NCBI GenBank assembly: GCA_038237645.1 | Contig: JBBRYN010000056.1 | Location: 1-24,120, forward strand | Reading direction: 5' to 3' | Source of the DNA: QHCA01 sp038237645 | GTDB taxonomy: Bacteria; Actinomycetota; Actinomycetes; Mycobacteriales; QHCA01 | DNA: 24,120 bases | In this document: piece after piece, positions 6,550 to 13,842 of the stretch | Numbering within the stretch: position 1 is the stretch's first letter | Layout: every line of letters starts with the position of its first letter | Program-made: the position numbers and the translations under genes | Notes under the pieces: model-generated | Told to the model about the DNA's origin: nothing | The model's input: only the letters and a program-made list of their open reading frames with translations | Database searches by the model: none

Positions 6550-7623
6550 GTGTTGCACGAAGGTGTCGGCCGCCATCGCATGAGTCAGCAACCCCCACAG
6601 CAGCAGCGACGTCCCTGGCGCCTCGTCGCCGTAGTCGGCGTGCTGCTGCTCACGGTGATCGGCGGCGGTCTCGTCGGCACCGTCATGGCGGCGGCGAAGA
6701 AGTACGACAACAACATCACCCGGATCCAGGCGGTCGGCTCCGGCCCCCAACACGCGAAGGCTCGTCCCGCGGTGAGCGGAGCGGCCAACTTCCTGGTCAT
6801 CGGCTCGGACAGCCGCTCCGCGGCTCCGCTGGACCCCCGGCAGTTCGACGCGGTGGGCACCCAGCGGACTGACACGATCATGCTGGTGCATCTACAGGCC
6901 GACCACCGGCAGGGTTACGTGGTGTCGATACCGCGCGATGCCTACGTCTACATCCCGCCCGGGGGCCATTCCACCGGCGGCATGCTCAAGATCAATGCCG
7001 CGTACGCGCTGGGCGGTATCCAACTCCTGATGAGCGCCGTCGAACTGCTCACCGGTGATCGGATCGACCATGTGGTCGTGATGAGCTTCCAGGGCCTGGT
7101 CAACGTCGTCGACGCGCTCGGCGGCGTCGACGTCACCGTCGACAGCCAGACGCACGACCCCGAGACCCACAAGACGTTCAAGCGGGGCGTCAACCACCTG
7201 ACCGGCCGGCAAGCGCTGTTCTACGTCCGGCAACGGCACGGCCTGCCGGGTGGTGACTTCGACCGGATCAAGCGACAACACCAATTCCTGGCCGCCCTGC
7301 TCGACAAGGCGGGTGCGACCGGGACGCTGACCAATCCGCTGAAACTCAACCACTTCCTGGACGCCGCCACCAAGTCGATCAGCGTCGACCAGGACCTGCG
7401 GCTGACGGATCTGATCATGGAGTTCCGCAACCTGCGGTCGAGCGACTTCACCTTCCTGACCACCCCGATCGCCGCCGACGAGACGGTGCCCGGCGTGGGG
7501 GCAGTCCTGGTCGTCGACCACGCCAAGGCGGCCGACATGTTCACCGCCGTGAGCACCGACTCACTCGGCGAGTGGGCGGCGGCCAACCCGGCATACGTCA
7601 GCAGCCGCTCGCACGGCGTCTGA
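6550..7623 (+). CDS. LytR-CpsA-Psr (LCP) family cell-wall glycopolymer ligase
   Basis: The 357-residue protein has a short basic cytoplasmic tail, one membrane helix (about 25-44) and an external LCP domain. The family motifs are in order: FLVIGSDSR (near 81-89), QRTDTIMLVHL, VVSIPRDAYV, KINAAYALGG, and the arginine-rich FYVRQRHGLPGGDFDRIKRQ. LCP proteins transfer undecaprenyl-linked polymers such as arabinogalactan, teichoic acids or capsule onto peptidoglycan. AAGGAG at 6541-6546 favours GTG 6550 or TTG 6553 as the start; an ATG at 6580 lacks such a site. It is divergent from the sugar transferase gene, fitting a job in attaching the polymer made by this locus, though actinomycetes carry several LCP paralogues and the substrate is open. 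Confidence 0.9.
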   Translation: MLHEGVGRHRMSQQPPQQQRRPWRLVAVVGVLLLTVIGGGLVGTVMAAAKKYDNNITRIQAVGSGPQHAKARPAVSGAANFLVIGSDSRSAAPLDPRQFDAVGTQRTDTIMLVHLQADHRQGYVVSIPRDAYVYIPPGGHSTGGMLKINAAYALGGIQLLMSAVELLTGDRIDHVVVMSFQGLVNVVDALGGVDVTVDSQTHDPETHKTFKRGVNHLTGRQALFYVRQRHGLPGGDFDRIKRQHQFLAALLDKAGATGTLTNPLKLNHFLDAATKSISVDQDLRLTDLIMEFRNLRSSDFTFLTTPIAADETVPGVGAVLVVDHAKAADMFTAVSTDSLGEWAAANPAYVSSRSHGV

Positions 7624-7645
7624 CCCACCACCTGAGCCGGTCGGC

Positions 7646-7651
7646 TAGCCT
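7646..7651 (+). promoter_or_regulatory. -10 box (TAGCCT) of a leaderless promoter
   Basis: TAGCCT fits TANNNT and ends 6 nt before GTG 7658, so transcription would begin at the start codon itself. No Shine-Dalgarno sequence is present between the box and the gene, which agrees with a leaderless message. Confidence 0.55.
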
Positions 7652-7657
7652 TACCGC

Positions 7658-8437
7658 GTGGTCACCGGCCCTCTGGTCGTCGCCCACCGTGGCTCCTCGC
7701 ACGCCGTCCCGGAGCACACCCTGGCCGCCTACCAGCGGGCCTTGGACGAGGGCGTCGACGCTCTGGAATGCGATGTCCGGCTGACCCGCGACGGTCATCT
7801 GGTCTGCGTGCACGACCGCCGGGTGGACCGCACATCGACCGGCCGGGGGCCGGTCTCCATGCTCGAGCTTGCCGAGCTGTCCGAACTGGACTTCGTATCC
7901 TGGTATGACGGCGAGGCCCCGGACACCGACGTGGCCGGCGTGCTCACCCTCCAGCGGTTGCTCCAGCTGGTGCTGGAGTCCCCGCGGCCGGTCGGCCTGC
8001 ACGTGGAGACCAAGCATCCGACCCGCTATGCCGGCCTGGTCGAGCAGACCTTGGTCCGGCTGCTCGAAGACTACGGTGTGGCCGGCGCCGACTCGCCGGA
8101 CACCGGACGGGTCACCGTGATGAGCTTCGCACCGCTCGGCCTGCGCCGGATCCGGCTGCTGGCCCCCGAGCTGTCCACGGTGCTCCTGGTGCGCAGCCGT
8201 ACCTATCCCGCGTGGCGCGACGGCGTCCTGCCGACCGGCGTGCACACTGCCGGCCCGAGCATCGGCACCCTGCGCAGGCACCCGCGATACGTCGCCCGGC
8301 TGCGGGCCCGCGGACACCGAGTGCACACCTGGACAGTCGACGAGCCGGCCGACATCGAGCTGGTGCTGGGTCTCGGTGTCGACGCGGTCATCACGAATCG
8401 GCCCCGAGACGTGCTTAGTCGGCTGGGACGGGTATGA
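7658..8437 (+). CDS. glycerophosphodiester phosphodiesterase
   Basis: The 259-residue cytoplasmic protein is a GDPD TIM barrel. Catalytic signatures are visible: AHRG (9-12), PEHT (18-21), LECDVRLTRDG (36-46) with the metal-binding Glu37 and Asp39, and VCVHD (49-53) with His52. The C-terminal VHTWTVDEPADIELVLGLGV and VDAVITNRP close the barrel as in UgpQ-type enzymes. The reaction splits glycerophosphodiesters to sn-glycerol 3-phosphate and an alcohol, salvaging phospholipid head groups. No signal peptide is present. It starts leaderless at GTG 7658, so it is independent of the LCP gene 34 bp upstream. Its stop overlaps a possible ATG of the next frame by 4 bp, but I place the next start further on. 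Confidence 0.92.
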   Translation: MVTGPLVVAHRGSSHAVPEHTLAAYQRALDEGVDALECDVRLTRDGHLVCVHDRRVDRTSTGRGPVSMLELAELSELDFVSWYDGEAPDTDVAGVLTLQRLLQLVLESPRPVGLHVETKHPTRYAGLVEQTLVRLLEDYGVAGADSPDTGRVTVMSFAPLGLRRIRLLAPELSTVLLVRSRTYPAWRDGVLPTGVHTAGPSIGTLRRHPRYVARLRARGHRVHTWTVDEPADIELVLGLGVDAVITNRPRDVLSRLGRV

Positions 8438-8535
8438 CGCCCTCAGGAGGGCGGGCGAGTCCGGCCGGCTGTTCCTCGGAGCAAGGTGGTGGCGCAACCA
8501 GGCGCAACCGTGCGCCGTCTAGGAGGTGGGAGGTG

Positions 8536-8955
8536 ATGATGAGCATTCGCCTCCCACACCATGTCACCAGCGCCGCCGCGGCCCGGGGCAGGGTGCGCGA
8601 GGCGATGGCCGCCCGCCGGGTGGGCCGGCGGCTGGCCGACGACGTGGCCCTGGTGGTCAGCGAGTTGGTCACCAACTCGGTAAGGCACGCCTGCCCGCTG
8701 TCCAACGGTGACCTTGAGGTCGCCTGGGACGTCAGCATGCACCTGGTCGAGGTCCGGGTGACCGATGGCGGGGGGGAAGCCAGCCCGGTGCCCCGTTCGG
8801 TCGGGCCGGATGATGTGACCGGGCGCGGGCTGACGATCGTGACCAAGTTGGCCGCGGCCTGGGGGGTCGAGGACGCTCCCGGCGGCATCACGGTGTGGGC
8901 GCTCGTCGGCCACCGCAGGCGGTCGGTCAGGTCCGACCCGCTGACCTTGACATAG
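8536..8955 (+). CDS. RsbW/SpoIIAB-like ATP-binding regulatory protein (GHKL ATPase)
   Basis: I start this at ATG 8536, giving 139 residues, because AGGAGG (8521-8526) lies 9 nt upstream; the open frame extends to 8434 but those 34 codons have no conserved features. The GHKL ATPase boxes are present: N-box SELVTNSVRHA (42-52, metal-binding Asn47), G1 box VTDGGG (75-80, Asp77) and G2 box GRGLTIV (96-102). Single-domain proteins like this in actinomycetes are anti-sigma factor kinases, or relatives whose targets are mostly unknown, acting by binding a sigma factor or phosphorylating an anti-anti-sigma factor. No sigma factor or STAS-domain gene is adjacent, so the partner is unknown. It may be transcribed from the phosphodiesterase promoter. 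Confidence 0.85.
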   Translation: MMSIRLPHHVTSAAAARGRVREAMAARRVGRRLADDVALVVSELVTNSVRHACPLSNGDLEVAWDVSMHLVEVRVTDGGGEASPVPRSVGPDDVTGRGLTIVTKLAAAWGVEDAPGGITVWALVGHRRRSVRSDPLTLT

Positions 8956-9102
8956 AGCGACCCAGGGCCGGACCCGTTTCCGGATCCAGGGTGAGCCGCT
9001 CCGGTTGGCGCCGAGTCCAGCCTTCCCCCGTTCTTGTCCAGACGGGACGATCGAATGCGAGAGTCCACACCTATCGGGTGCAGTCGTGACGAAAGTCGCT
9101 CG

Positions 9103-9137
9103 CATTGCGACGCCACCCGGTGACTCGGCGTCGAATG
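9103..9137. terminator. candidate bidirectional hairpin between convergent genes
   Basis: CATT-g-CGACGCC (9103-9114, one bulged G) pairs with GGCGTCGAATG (9127-9137) across a 12-nt loop, an 11-bp stem. It lies between the ends of the convergent ATPase gene (8955) and membrane-protein gene (9166), where a shared terminator is expected. There is no T-tract, which is common in high-GC actinomycetes but weakens the call. Confidence 0.4.
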
Positions 9138-9165
9138 GTCAATAGTGGTCAGGCGACCGGGCTTT

Positions 9166-9585
9166 TCAAGCTTTACCTTGCACTGAGTCCGGGTGCCGTT
9201 GCCTCCCCCGTCGGCGGCGCCCGGACCCTATCGCCAGCAGGCCGACCAGGGCGACGGCCCCCTCCGCAATCGCGCTGTAGGCCTTCTCCGGATACCACGG
9301 CTCGTGGGGCAGCGCCGGCAACGGCCCGATGGGACCCACGTTGAGGTAGACGCTCGCCACGACCGCAGCGACCGTGGCTGCGGCGACGGCGACCGCCGGC
9401 CACCAGGTCCAGCGGCGCGGCACCAGCAGCAGCAGCGCCGCCAGCACCGAGGCGGCGAACTGGGCGCGGAATTGGTTGCCCGTCGACAAGATCCCACCGC
9501 CGTCGTACCTTGCCGCCAGGTGCAGGTGGACGGAGCCGGCGTACAGCAGGGCGGCGGCGGCCGGGATACGCCAGAGGAACTTCAT
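9166..9585 (-). CDS. small integral membrane protein of unknown function
   Basis: The 139-residue protein has about four hydrophobic helices: near 8-22 (AAAALLYAGSVHLHL), 43-56 (FAASVLAALLLLVP), 61-83 (WWPAVAVAAATVAAVVASVY) and 104-121 (YSAIAEGAVALVGLLAIG). A short basic tail rich in arginine follows, probably cytoplasmic. The histidines of GSVHLHL in the first helix and the glycine- and proline-rich loop after helix 3 are the most distinctive features. I recognise this as a type of small conserved actinobacterial membrane protein but know no function for it. The ATG at 9585 has no good Shine-Dalgarno. Downstream of arcA on the same strand with about 100 bp between, it might be co-transcribed with it. 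Confidence 0.65.
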   Translation of the reverse strand: MKFLWRIPAAAALLYAGSVHLHLAARYDGGGILSTGNQFRAQFAASVLAALLLLVPRRWTWWPAVAVAAATVAAVVASVYLNVGPIGPLPALPHEPWYPEKAYSAIAEGAVALVGLLAIGSGRRRRGRQRHPDSVQGKA

Positions 9586-9688
9586 ACCCGGCGTTCGGCG
9601 GTCGGGCCGCCCCGGTTTGCCGCCGACGGGGTCATGTCATCGGTACAACAGGGTCTTTGGCACAGCCTCGTGATCAGCACAGCGGGCA

Positions 9689-10882
9689 TCAGCCGAGCGG
9701 GTCCCGCGAGACCGGGCACGACATGCATCGAGGACCACCCCGGCCGCTGCCCAGTTCACTGCCGGCGATCCGGATGACCTCGATACCGGCGCGTTCCAAT
9801 CGCTCGTTGGTCTCGGTGTTGCGTTCGTAGGCAACAGCCAGGCGGGGGGCGATGCACAGGGTGTTGTTGCCGTCGTCCCATTGCTCGCGCTCGGCCGTGA
9901 CCGGGTCCAGCCCGGTGTCGATGACCCGCAAGGTGTCGATGCCCATAGCCGCCGCCCCGGCGAGCAGGAACGGCTCCGGCCCGGACACGGTCGGCCCGTC
10001 CGCCCCGTCGGTCAACGTGTAGGCGACCAGCGTGTCGGCGACCGGCGGATACATCACCACCGCGTCGACGTCCACCATCGTGCACACGGTGTCCAGGTGC
10101 ATCGTGGCGCGCTCCTGGGACACCGGCACGACGAGCACCGTGCGCACGATGCCCGCGGCGAATGCGCGCCGGGTCAGCGCCTCGACGCCGGCCGGCGTCG
10201 TGCGCTGGCCGACCCCGACGGCCGCGATGCCGGGGGCGAGCAGCAGCACGTCGCCGCCCTCCAGCCATTCGCGGCCCGCTTCGTAGACCCGGAGGGTGCC
10301 GGCGAACCGCGGATGGTGCTGGTAGATCGCCTGGGTCAGCGTGGCCTCCCGCTGCCTGGCGGGCATGGACGGACTGGTCACCGCCACCCGGTCGCGCAGC
10401 CAGACGCTGGAATCGCGGGTGAACAGCAGGTTGGGCAGCGGCTCGATGACGAAGTCGTGGGTGTCCATCAGGCGGTAGCTGAGGCTGAACCCGTCGTGGG
10501 TCTCCTCGTGCGCGAGGCCGGCCATCAGCACGTCGGCGAGGTCGACGGGGTGCAGGCCGGTCAGGTGCTCCACGACCGTCTCCCGCAGCGTGGTGCCCAG
10601 CCGGGGGTCGGCGGCGACCGCGGCGATGGTGTCGGTACGGGCGGCCGGCACCTCCAGCGCCTCGACGAGCAGGTCGGCGAGATAGAGCACCTCCACGTCG
10701 TGCTCTCTCAGCGCGGCGGCGAAGGCGTCGTGCTCCTCCTGGGCGCGACCCACCCAGGGGATTCCGTCGAACAGCAGCTTGTCGTTGTTGCGCGGCGTCA
10801 GCCGTTTGAGCTCCGGGCCCGGCCGGTGCAGCAGTACGGTGCGTAGCCGGCCGACCTCGCTGTCGACGTAGTGGTCGGTCAC
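9689..10882 (-). CDS. arcA: arginine deiminase
   Basis: The 397-residue enzyme hydrolyses L-arginine to citrulline and ammonia in the cytoplasm. Family blocks are all present: DSEVGRLRTVLLHRPGPEL (N-terminal), FDGIPWVGRAQEEHDAF, the Asp-bearing NLLFTRDSSVWL, WLEGGDVLLL, the catalytic His in MHLDTV, EREQWDDGNNTL, and the catalytic Cys386 in GGPRCMSCP. I start at GTG 10882 because a TANNNT box ends 7 nt before it; an upstream in-frame ATG at 10951 would run through that promoter and into the operator of the divergent regulator gene. The usual partners arcB (ornithine transcarbamylase), arcC (carbamate kinase) and the arginine/ornithine antiporter are not next to it. It may serve acid resistance or arginine use with partners elsewhere. 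Confidence 0.95.
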   Translation of the reverse strand: MTDHYVDSEVGRLRTVLLHRPGPELKRLTPRNNDKLLFDGIPWVGRAQEEHDAFAAALREHDVEVLYLADLLVEALEVPAARTDTIAAVAADPRLGTTLRETVVEHLTGLHPVDLADVLMAGLAHEETHDGFSLSYRLMDTHDFVIEPLPNLLFTRDSSVWLRDRVAVTSPSMPARQREATLTQAIYQHHPRFAGTLRVYEAGREWLEGGDVLLLAPGIAAVGVGQRTTPAGVEALTRRAFAAGIVRTVLVVPVSQERATMHLDTVCTMVDVDAVVMYPPVADTLVAYTLTDGADGPTVSGPEPFLLAGAAAMGIDTLRVIDTGLDPVTAEREQWDDGNNTLCIAPRLAVAYERNTETNERLERAGIEVIRIAGSELGSGRGGPRCMSCPVSRDPLG

Positions 10883-10889
10883 GCCAGGC

Positions 10890-10895
10890 AGCGTA
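10890..10895 (-). promoter_or_regulatory. -10 box (TACGCT) of the leaderless arcA promoter
   Basis: On the minus strand TACGCT ends 7 nt before the GTG start of arcA. No ribosome-binding site is seen between the two, so the message is probably leaderless. The same hexamer with the same spacing precedes serS. Confidence 0.55.
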
Positions 10896-10930
10896 TCGGG
10901 GGGCGCAGCCCCCACGTCACTCCCGCGCGA

Positions 10931-10978
10931 GTTGCAAAGAAAAGGTTGCAAAGGTAGCTATGCAAAGTTACCTTTGCA
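10931..10978 (+). promoter_or_regulatory. leaderless promoter overlapped by the regulator's palindromic operator
   Basis: A -35 of TTGCAA (10946-10951), a 17-bp spacer and a -10 of TACCTT (10969-10974) end 6 nt before ATG 10981, so the transcript should start at the start codon. GCAAAGGTA (10948-10956) and TACCTTTGC (10969-10977) form a perfect 9-bp inverted repeat that covers the spacer and the -10. TGCAAAG also recurs in direct orientation at 10933, 10947 and 10961, exactly 14 bp apart. Binding of a dimeric repressor here would shut the promoter, so autoregulation by the ArsR-type protein is the simplest reading. Confidence 0.7.
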
Positions 10979-10980
10979 CC

Positions 10981-11568
10981 ATGCCCGATAAGCCCTCGGG
11001 CTTCGACCCGGCCAGGGACGTCAGGCTCGACGCCCGCAACCTGCGCGCCCTGACGCACCCGCTGCGCGTGCAGATGCTCGGCCAGCTGCGGCTGCACGGG
11101 CCCGCGACGGCCTCACAGCTCGCCGAGCGGCTCGGCCAGTCCAGCGGCGCGACCAGCTACCACTTGCGCCAGCTGGCGGCGTACGGCTTCATCATCGAGG
11201 ACGCCGGGCGCGGCACCGAGCGTGAGCGCTGGTGGCGCGCGGCGCACCGCAGCAGCTACTTCGACGGTCGCGACGTCGACGACAAGGCGGTCGGCGGGGA
11301 GTACCTGCGGGCGGTCGCCCGCGGCTACAGCGACCGGCTGCTGCGCTTCACCGACTCGATCGAGACGGTCGCCGAGGACTTCGGCGACGACTGGGACCGC
11401 GCGCACACGATGAGCGACTGGTTCTACGACCTGACCGCCGAGCAGGCCGCACGGCTGCTCGCCGAGATGGCCGAGCTTGCCGAGCGCTATCGCACCGATT
11501 CCCCGGCCCCCGGCACCCGCAAGGTCGTCCTTCAGGTCCAGCTCCTCCCGTTGGGAGAAAGCTCATGA
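10981..11568 (+). CDS. ArsR-type winged-helix transcriptional regulator
   Basis: The 195-residue protein opens with a winged helix: LRALTHPLRVQMLGQLRLHG (about 21-40), the helix-turn-helix TASQLAERLGQSSGATSYHL and the wing GFIIEDAGRGTERERWWRA. This is the ArsR-like class of actinobacterial regulators often placed just upstream of an MFS exporter gene. The C-terminal half (about 100-175) is helical, rich in Trp, Asp and Glu, and may dimerise or sense a ligand. No metal-binding cysteine motif is present, so the effector is more likely organic than a metal. I chose ATG 10981 over ATG 10960 because the promoter is leaderless at 10981. Its stop overlaps the MFS start (ATGA), so the two form an operon. 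It probably represses its own operon through the palindrome on the promoter. Confidence 0.85.
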   Translation: MPDKPSGFDPARDVRLDARNLRALTHPLRVQMLGQLRLHGPATASQLAERLGQSSGATSYHLRQLAAYGFIIEDAGRGTERERWWRAAHRSSYFDGRDVDDKAVGGEYLRAVARGYSDRLLRFTDSIETVAEDFGDDWDRAHTMSDWFYDLTAEQAARLLAEMAELAERYRTDSPAPGTRKVVLQVQLLPLGESS

Positions 11569-12914
11569 AGGTGCGCGACCGGCGCGGTGTCTTCGGCCTG
11601 CTGAGCGCGGTGGGGATGTCTCTGCTCGGCACCCGGATGTCGTTCCTGGCGGTGCCCTGGTTCGTCCTCGCGACGACCGGAAGTCCTACCGACACGGGGC
11701 TGGTCGCCTTCGCCGAGATGGCGCCGTACGTCCTCGTCCAGGGCATCGGCGGCCCGCTGGTCGACCGGTGGGGCGCCCGGCGGACATCGATCGTGACCGA
11801 CGCCGCCGCGGCGGTCGCGTTCGGGTTGGTGCCGCTGCTGCACGCCGCCGGCCTGCTGAGCCTGCCCGCGCTGGCCGCACTGGTCGCGGCCGCCGGCGTG
11901 GTGCGCGGCGCCGGTGACGCGGCGCGCGAGGTGCTACTCCCGGGCGTGGGCACCGCGGCGGGCCTGCCGATCGAGCGCTCCGCCGGGCTGTACGACGGCG
12001 TCAACCGGCTGGCCTCGCTGATCGGCGTGCCGATCGCCGGCATCCTGATCGCCGTCACCCCGTCGCTGACGGTGCTCGCCATCGACGCCGCGACCTTCGT
12101 CATCTCTGCGGCGTGCGTGCTCGCCCTGGTGCCGCGGTCGGCTCGGCCGCCGGTCAGCGCCGACCCGGCGGGCGCCGAGGCGTCATACCTGGCTTCATTG
12201 TGCGAGGGCTTCCGCTACCTGCGCGGAGACCGGCTGCTGCTGGGCATCGGCGCGATGGTGCTGATCACCAACCTGCTCGACGCGGCCGGCGGTTCGGTGC
12301 TGATCCCCGTATGGGCTGTTCAGGTCGTCCACAGCTCGGTGGCGCTGGGCCTGATCGGCGGCACCTTCGCGCTCGGCGCGGTTCTCGGCAACGTCGTGAC
12401 CACCTGGCTCGGCCCGCGGCTGCCGCGACGGATGACCTACGCCGCCGGCTTCCTGCTCTGCGGCTCCCCGCGGTTCGTCGCGCTGGCGGTGGCGTTCACG
12501 GTGTCACCGGTACTCGCGGTGATGTTCCTCGCCGGGCTGGGTGCGGGCGGTATCAACCCGATCCTGGGCGCCGTGATGTACGAGCGGGTGCCCCGCCACC
12601 TGCAGGCCCGGGTGCTCGGTGCGGTGGGGGCGTCGTCCTGGGCCGGCATCCCGCTGGGCAGCCTGCTCGGTGGTGCGGCGGTGGCGGCGTTCGGCCTGCG
12701 CGCGGCGCTGCTGATCTGCGCCGCCGTCTACCTGGCGACCACCGTCGCGCCGTTCGTCTTTCCCGCCTGGCGTCAGATGGAGCGCGGCGCCGCGGCCCCC
12801 GTACGGGTGTCCGGACCCGCGCCCGGATCCGACAAGTTCCGGGAAGACGTCGCATCGGAGGGGTCCGGACCCGACGTTTTCCCGGAAAACGTGGCCTGCG
12901 ATCGGGTCGGCTAG
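11565..12914 (+). CDS. MFS transporter, drug-efflux type
   Basis: The 449-residue protein has about 12 membrane helices. The loop GGPLVDRWGARRTSIVTDAA between helices 2 and 3 is the major facilitator signature, and the build (AVGMSLLGTRMSFLAVPWFV first) matches MFS exporters related to the macrolide/enterobactin class. It follows the ArsR-type regulator with a 4-bp overlap; GGGAGAA lies about 6 nt before the ATG. The pair suggests ligand-induced export of a toxic compound, though the substrate cannot be told. The last ~40 residues, after the final helix, are a polar tail encoded by DNA full of palindromes that seem to serve the next gene, and the stop codon TAG is part of that gene's -10 box. 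The long upstream extension of this frame overlaps the regulator and was rejected. Confidence 0.85.
   Translation: MKVRDRRGVFGLLSAVGMSLLGTRMSFLAVPWFVLATTGSPTDTGLVAFAEMAPYVLVQGIGGPLVDRWGARRTSIVTDAAAAVAFGLVPLLHAAGLLSLPALAALVAAAGVVRGAGDAAREVLLPGVGTAAGLPIERSAGLYDGVNRLASLIGVPIAGILIAVTPSLTVLAIDAATFVISAACVLALVPRSARPPVSADPAGAEASYLASLCEGFRYLRGDRLLLGIGAMVLITNLLDAAGGSVLIPVWAVQVVHSSVALGLIGGTFALGAVLGNVVTTWLGPRLPRRMTYAAGFLLCGSPRFVALAVAFTVSPVLAVMFLAGLGAGGINPILGAVMYERVPRHLQARVLGAVGASSWAGIPLGSLLGGAAVAAFGLRAALLICAAVYLATTVAPFVFPAWRQMERGAAAPVRVSGPAPGSDKFREDVASEGSGPDVFPENVACDRVG
12831..12893 (+). promoter_or_regulatory. two related palindromes upstream of the SDR gene, centres 42 bp apart
   Basis: ACGTTTTCCCGGAAAACGT (12874-12892) is a 9-bp inverted repeat around one base. 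A second copy at 12831-12851 has the same TTCC-n-GGAA core, and its right half (GACGTCTTCC on the other strand) differs at one base from GACGTTTTCC. The centres at 12841 and 12883 lie on the same face of the helix, four turns apart. Both also follow a GTCCGGACCCG copy, so the unit may be a tandem duplication. They lie inside the last codons of the MFS gene, and the second reaches the expected -35 of the SDR promoter, as a repressor site would. Confidence 0.5.
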
Positions 12915-12917
12915 GGT
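12912..12917 (+). promoter_or_regulatory. -10 box (TAGGGT) of the leaderless SDR promoter, overlapping the MFS stop codon
   Basis: TAGGGT ends 8 nt before ATG 12926 and its first three bases are the stop codon of the MFS gene. No Shine-Dalgarno sequence separates it from the gene. The same hexamer with the same 8-nt spacing precedes larB. Confidence 0.5.
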
Positions 12918-12925
12918 CGCGGTCC

Positions 12926-13828
12926 ATGGGATTGCTTGAGGGCAAGGTCGCGATCGTCACCGGTGCGGGCCGCGGGCTGGGCCGTGGCGAGGCCATCGAA
13001 CTCGCTGCCCAAGGCGCCGCCGTGGTGCTCAACGAGTTCGACGCCGAGGTCGGGCAGAGCGTCGTCGAGGAGATCCGCGCCGGGGGCGGGTCGGCCGTAC
13101 TCGAGCCGGGAGACGTCAGCGATGTCGACGTTGCCGGCCGGCTCGTGACCCGGGCGATCCAGGAGTACGGCGGCCTCGACGCCCTCGTCAACAACGCCGG
13201 CATCCTGCGCGACCGGACCCTGGTGAACATGACGCCGGCGGAGTGGGACGACGTCATCCGCGTGCACCTGCGCGGTCACTACGCCCCCACCCGCGCGGCC
13301 TGCGCGCACTGGAAGGAGACCGGCCGGTCCGGGCGCATCGTGTGCACCGCGTCCACCTCGGGGCTGCTCGGCAACTTCGGCCAGACCAACTACGGCGCGG
13401 CCAAGGCCGGGATCGCGGCGTTCTCCACCATCGTGGCCATGGAGATGGCCCGCCACCGGGTCACCTGCAACGCCATCGCACCGGCCGCCCGCACCCGGAT
13501 GACCGAGTCGGCCTACGGCGACATCCCGGCCGACGGCGCCGGCAATGGCTTCGACTTCTGGCATCCGGACAACGTCGCGCCGATGGTGGCCTACCTGTGC
13601 AGCGATGCCAGCGGTGACATCAGCGGCAAGGTGTTCGGTGTGCAGGGTGACGCCGTGGAGCTGTACCAACCGTTCACCTCGGTCGCCGCGATCGACAACC
13701 ACCAGTCGCGGTGGACCGCCGAGGGACTTGCCGCCCGGGTCGGTGAGCTGTTCGCCGAGAGCGGCATCGTGGCGCAGGCGGAGAACATGATGGCCAAGGT
13801 GCGTTACACGATGACCGAGCGCGCCTGA
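12926..13828 (+). CDS. short-chain dehydrogenase/reductase, fatty-acid or steroid beta-oxidation type
   Basis: The 300-residue protein is a classical SDR: cofactor loop TGAGRGLGRG (12-21), NNAG (89-92), and the catalytic Ser143/Ser145 region, Tyr156 and Lys160 in QTNYGAAKAG. The stretch ASTSGLLGNFGQTNYGAAK and the AGILRD(x)(x)L block match the dehydrogenase domain of the multifunctional-enzyme-2/HSD17B4-like group, which in mycobacteria occurs as single-domain proteins such as Rv0148. These oxidise 3-hydroxyacyl-CoA or hydroxysteroid substrates with NAD(P). The C-terminal extension after about residue 250 (LYQPFTSVAAIDNHQSRW) is longer than in a minimal SDR. It starts leaderless at ATG 12926, and the two upstream palindromes suggest its own repressor. 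No other beta-oxidation gene is adjacent, so the substrate is open. Confidence 0.87.
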   Translation: MGLLEGKVAIVTGAGRGLGRGEAIELAAQGAAVVLNEFDAEVGQSVVEEIRAGGGSAVLEPGDVSDVDVAGRLVTRAIQEYGGLDALVNNAGILRDRTLVNMTPAEWDDVIRVHLRGHYAPTRAACAHWKETGRSGRIVCTASTSGLLGNFGQTNYGAAKAGIAAFSTIVAMEMARHRVTCNAIAPAARTRMTESAYGDIPADGAGNGFDFWHPDNVAPMVAYLCSDASGDISGKVFGVQGDAVELYQPFTSVAAIDNHQSRWTAEGLAARVGELFAESGIVAQAENMMAKVRYTMTERA

Positions 13829-13842
13829 GGCCGTGCGACAAC

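Noticed and set aside
10883..10951. Upstream ATG extending arcA by 23 codons
   Set aside because: The added residues are unlike arginine deiminases and the stretch contains the arcA -10 box and part of the regulator's operator.
11232..11564. N-terminal extension of the MFS transporter overlapping the regulator gene
   Set aside because: It lies in another frame of a real gene, is arginine-rich and has no membrane character. ATG 11565 has a ribosome site and overlaps the regulator's stop.
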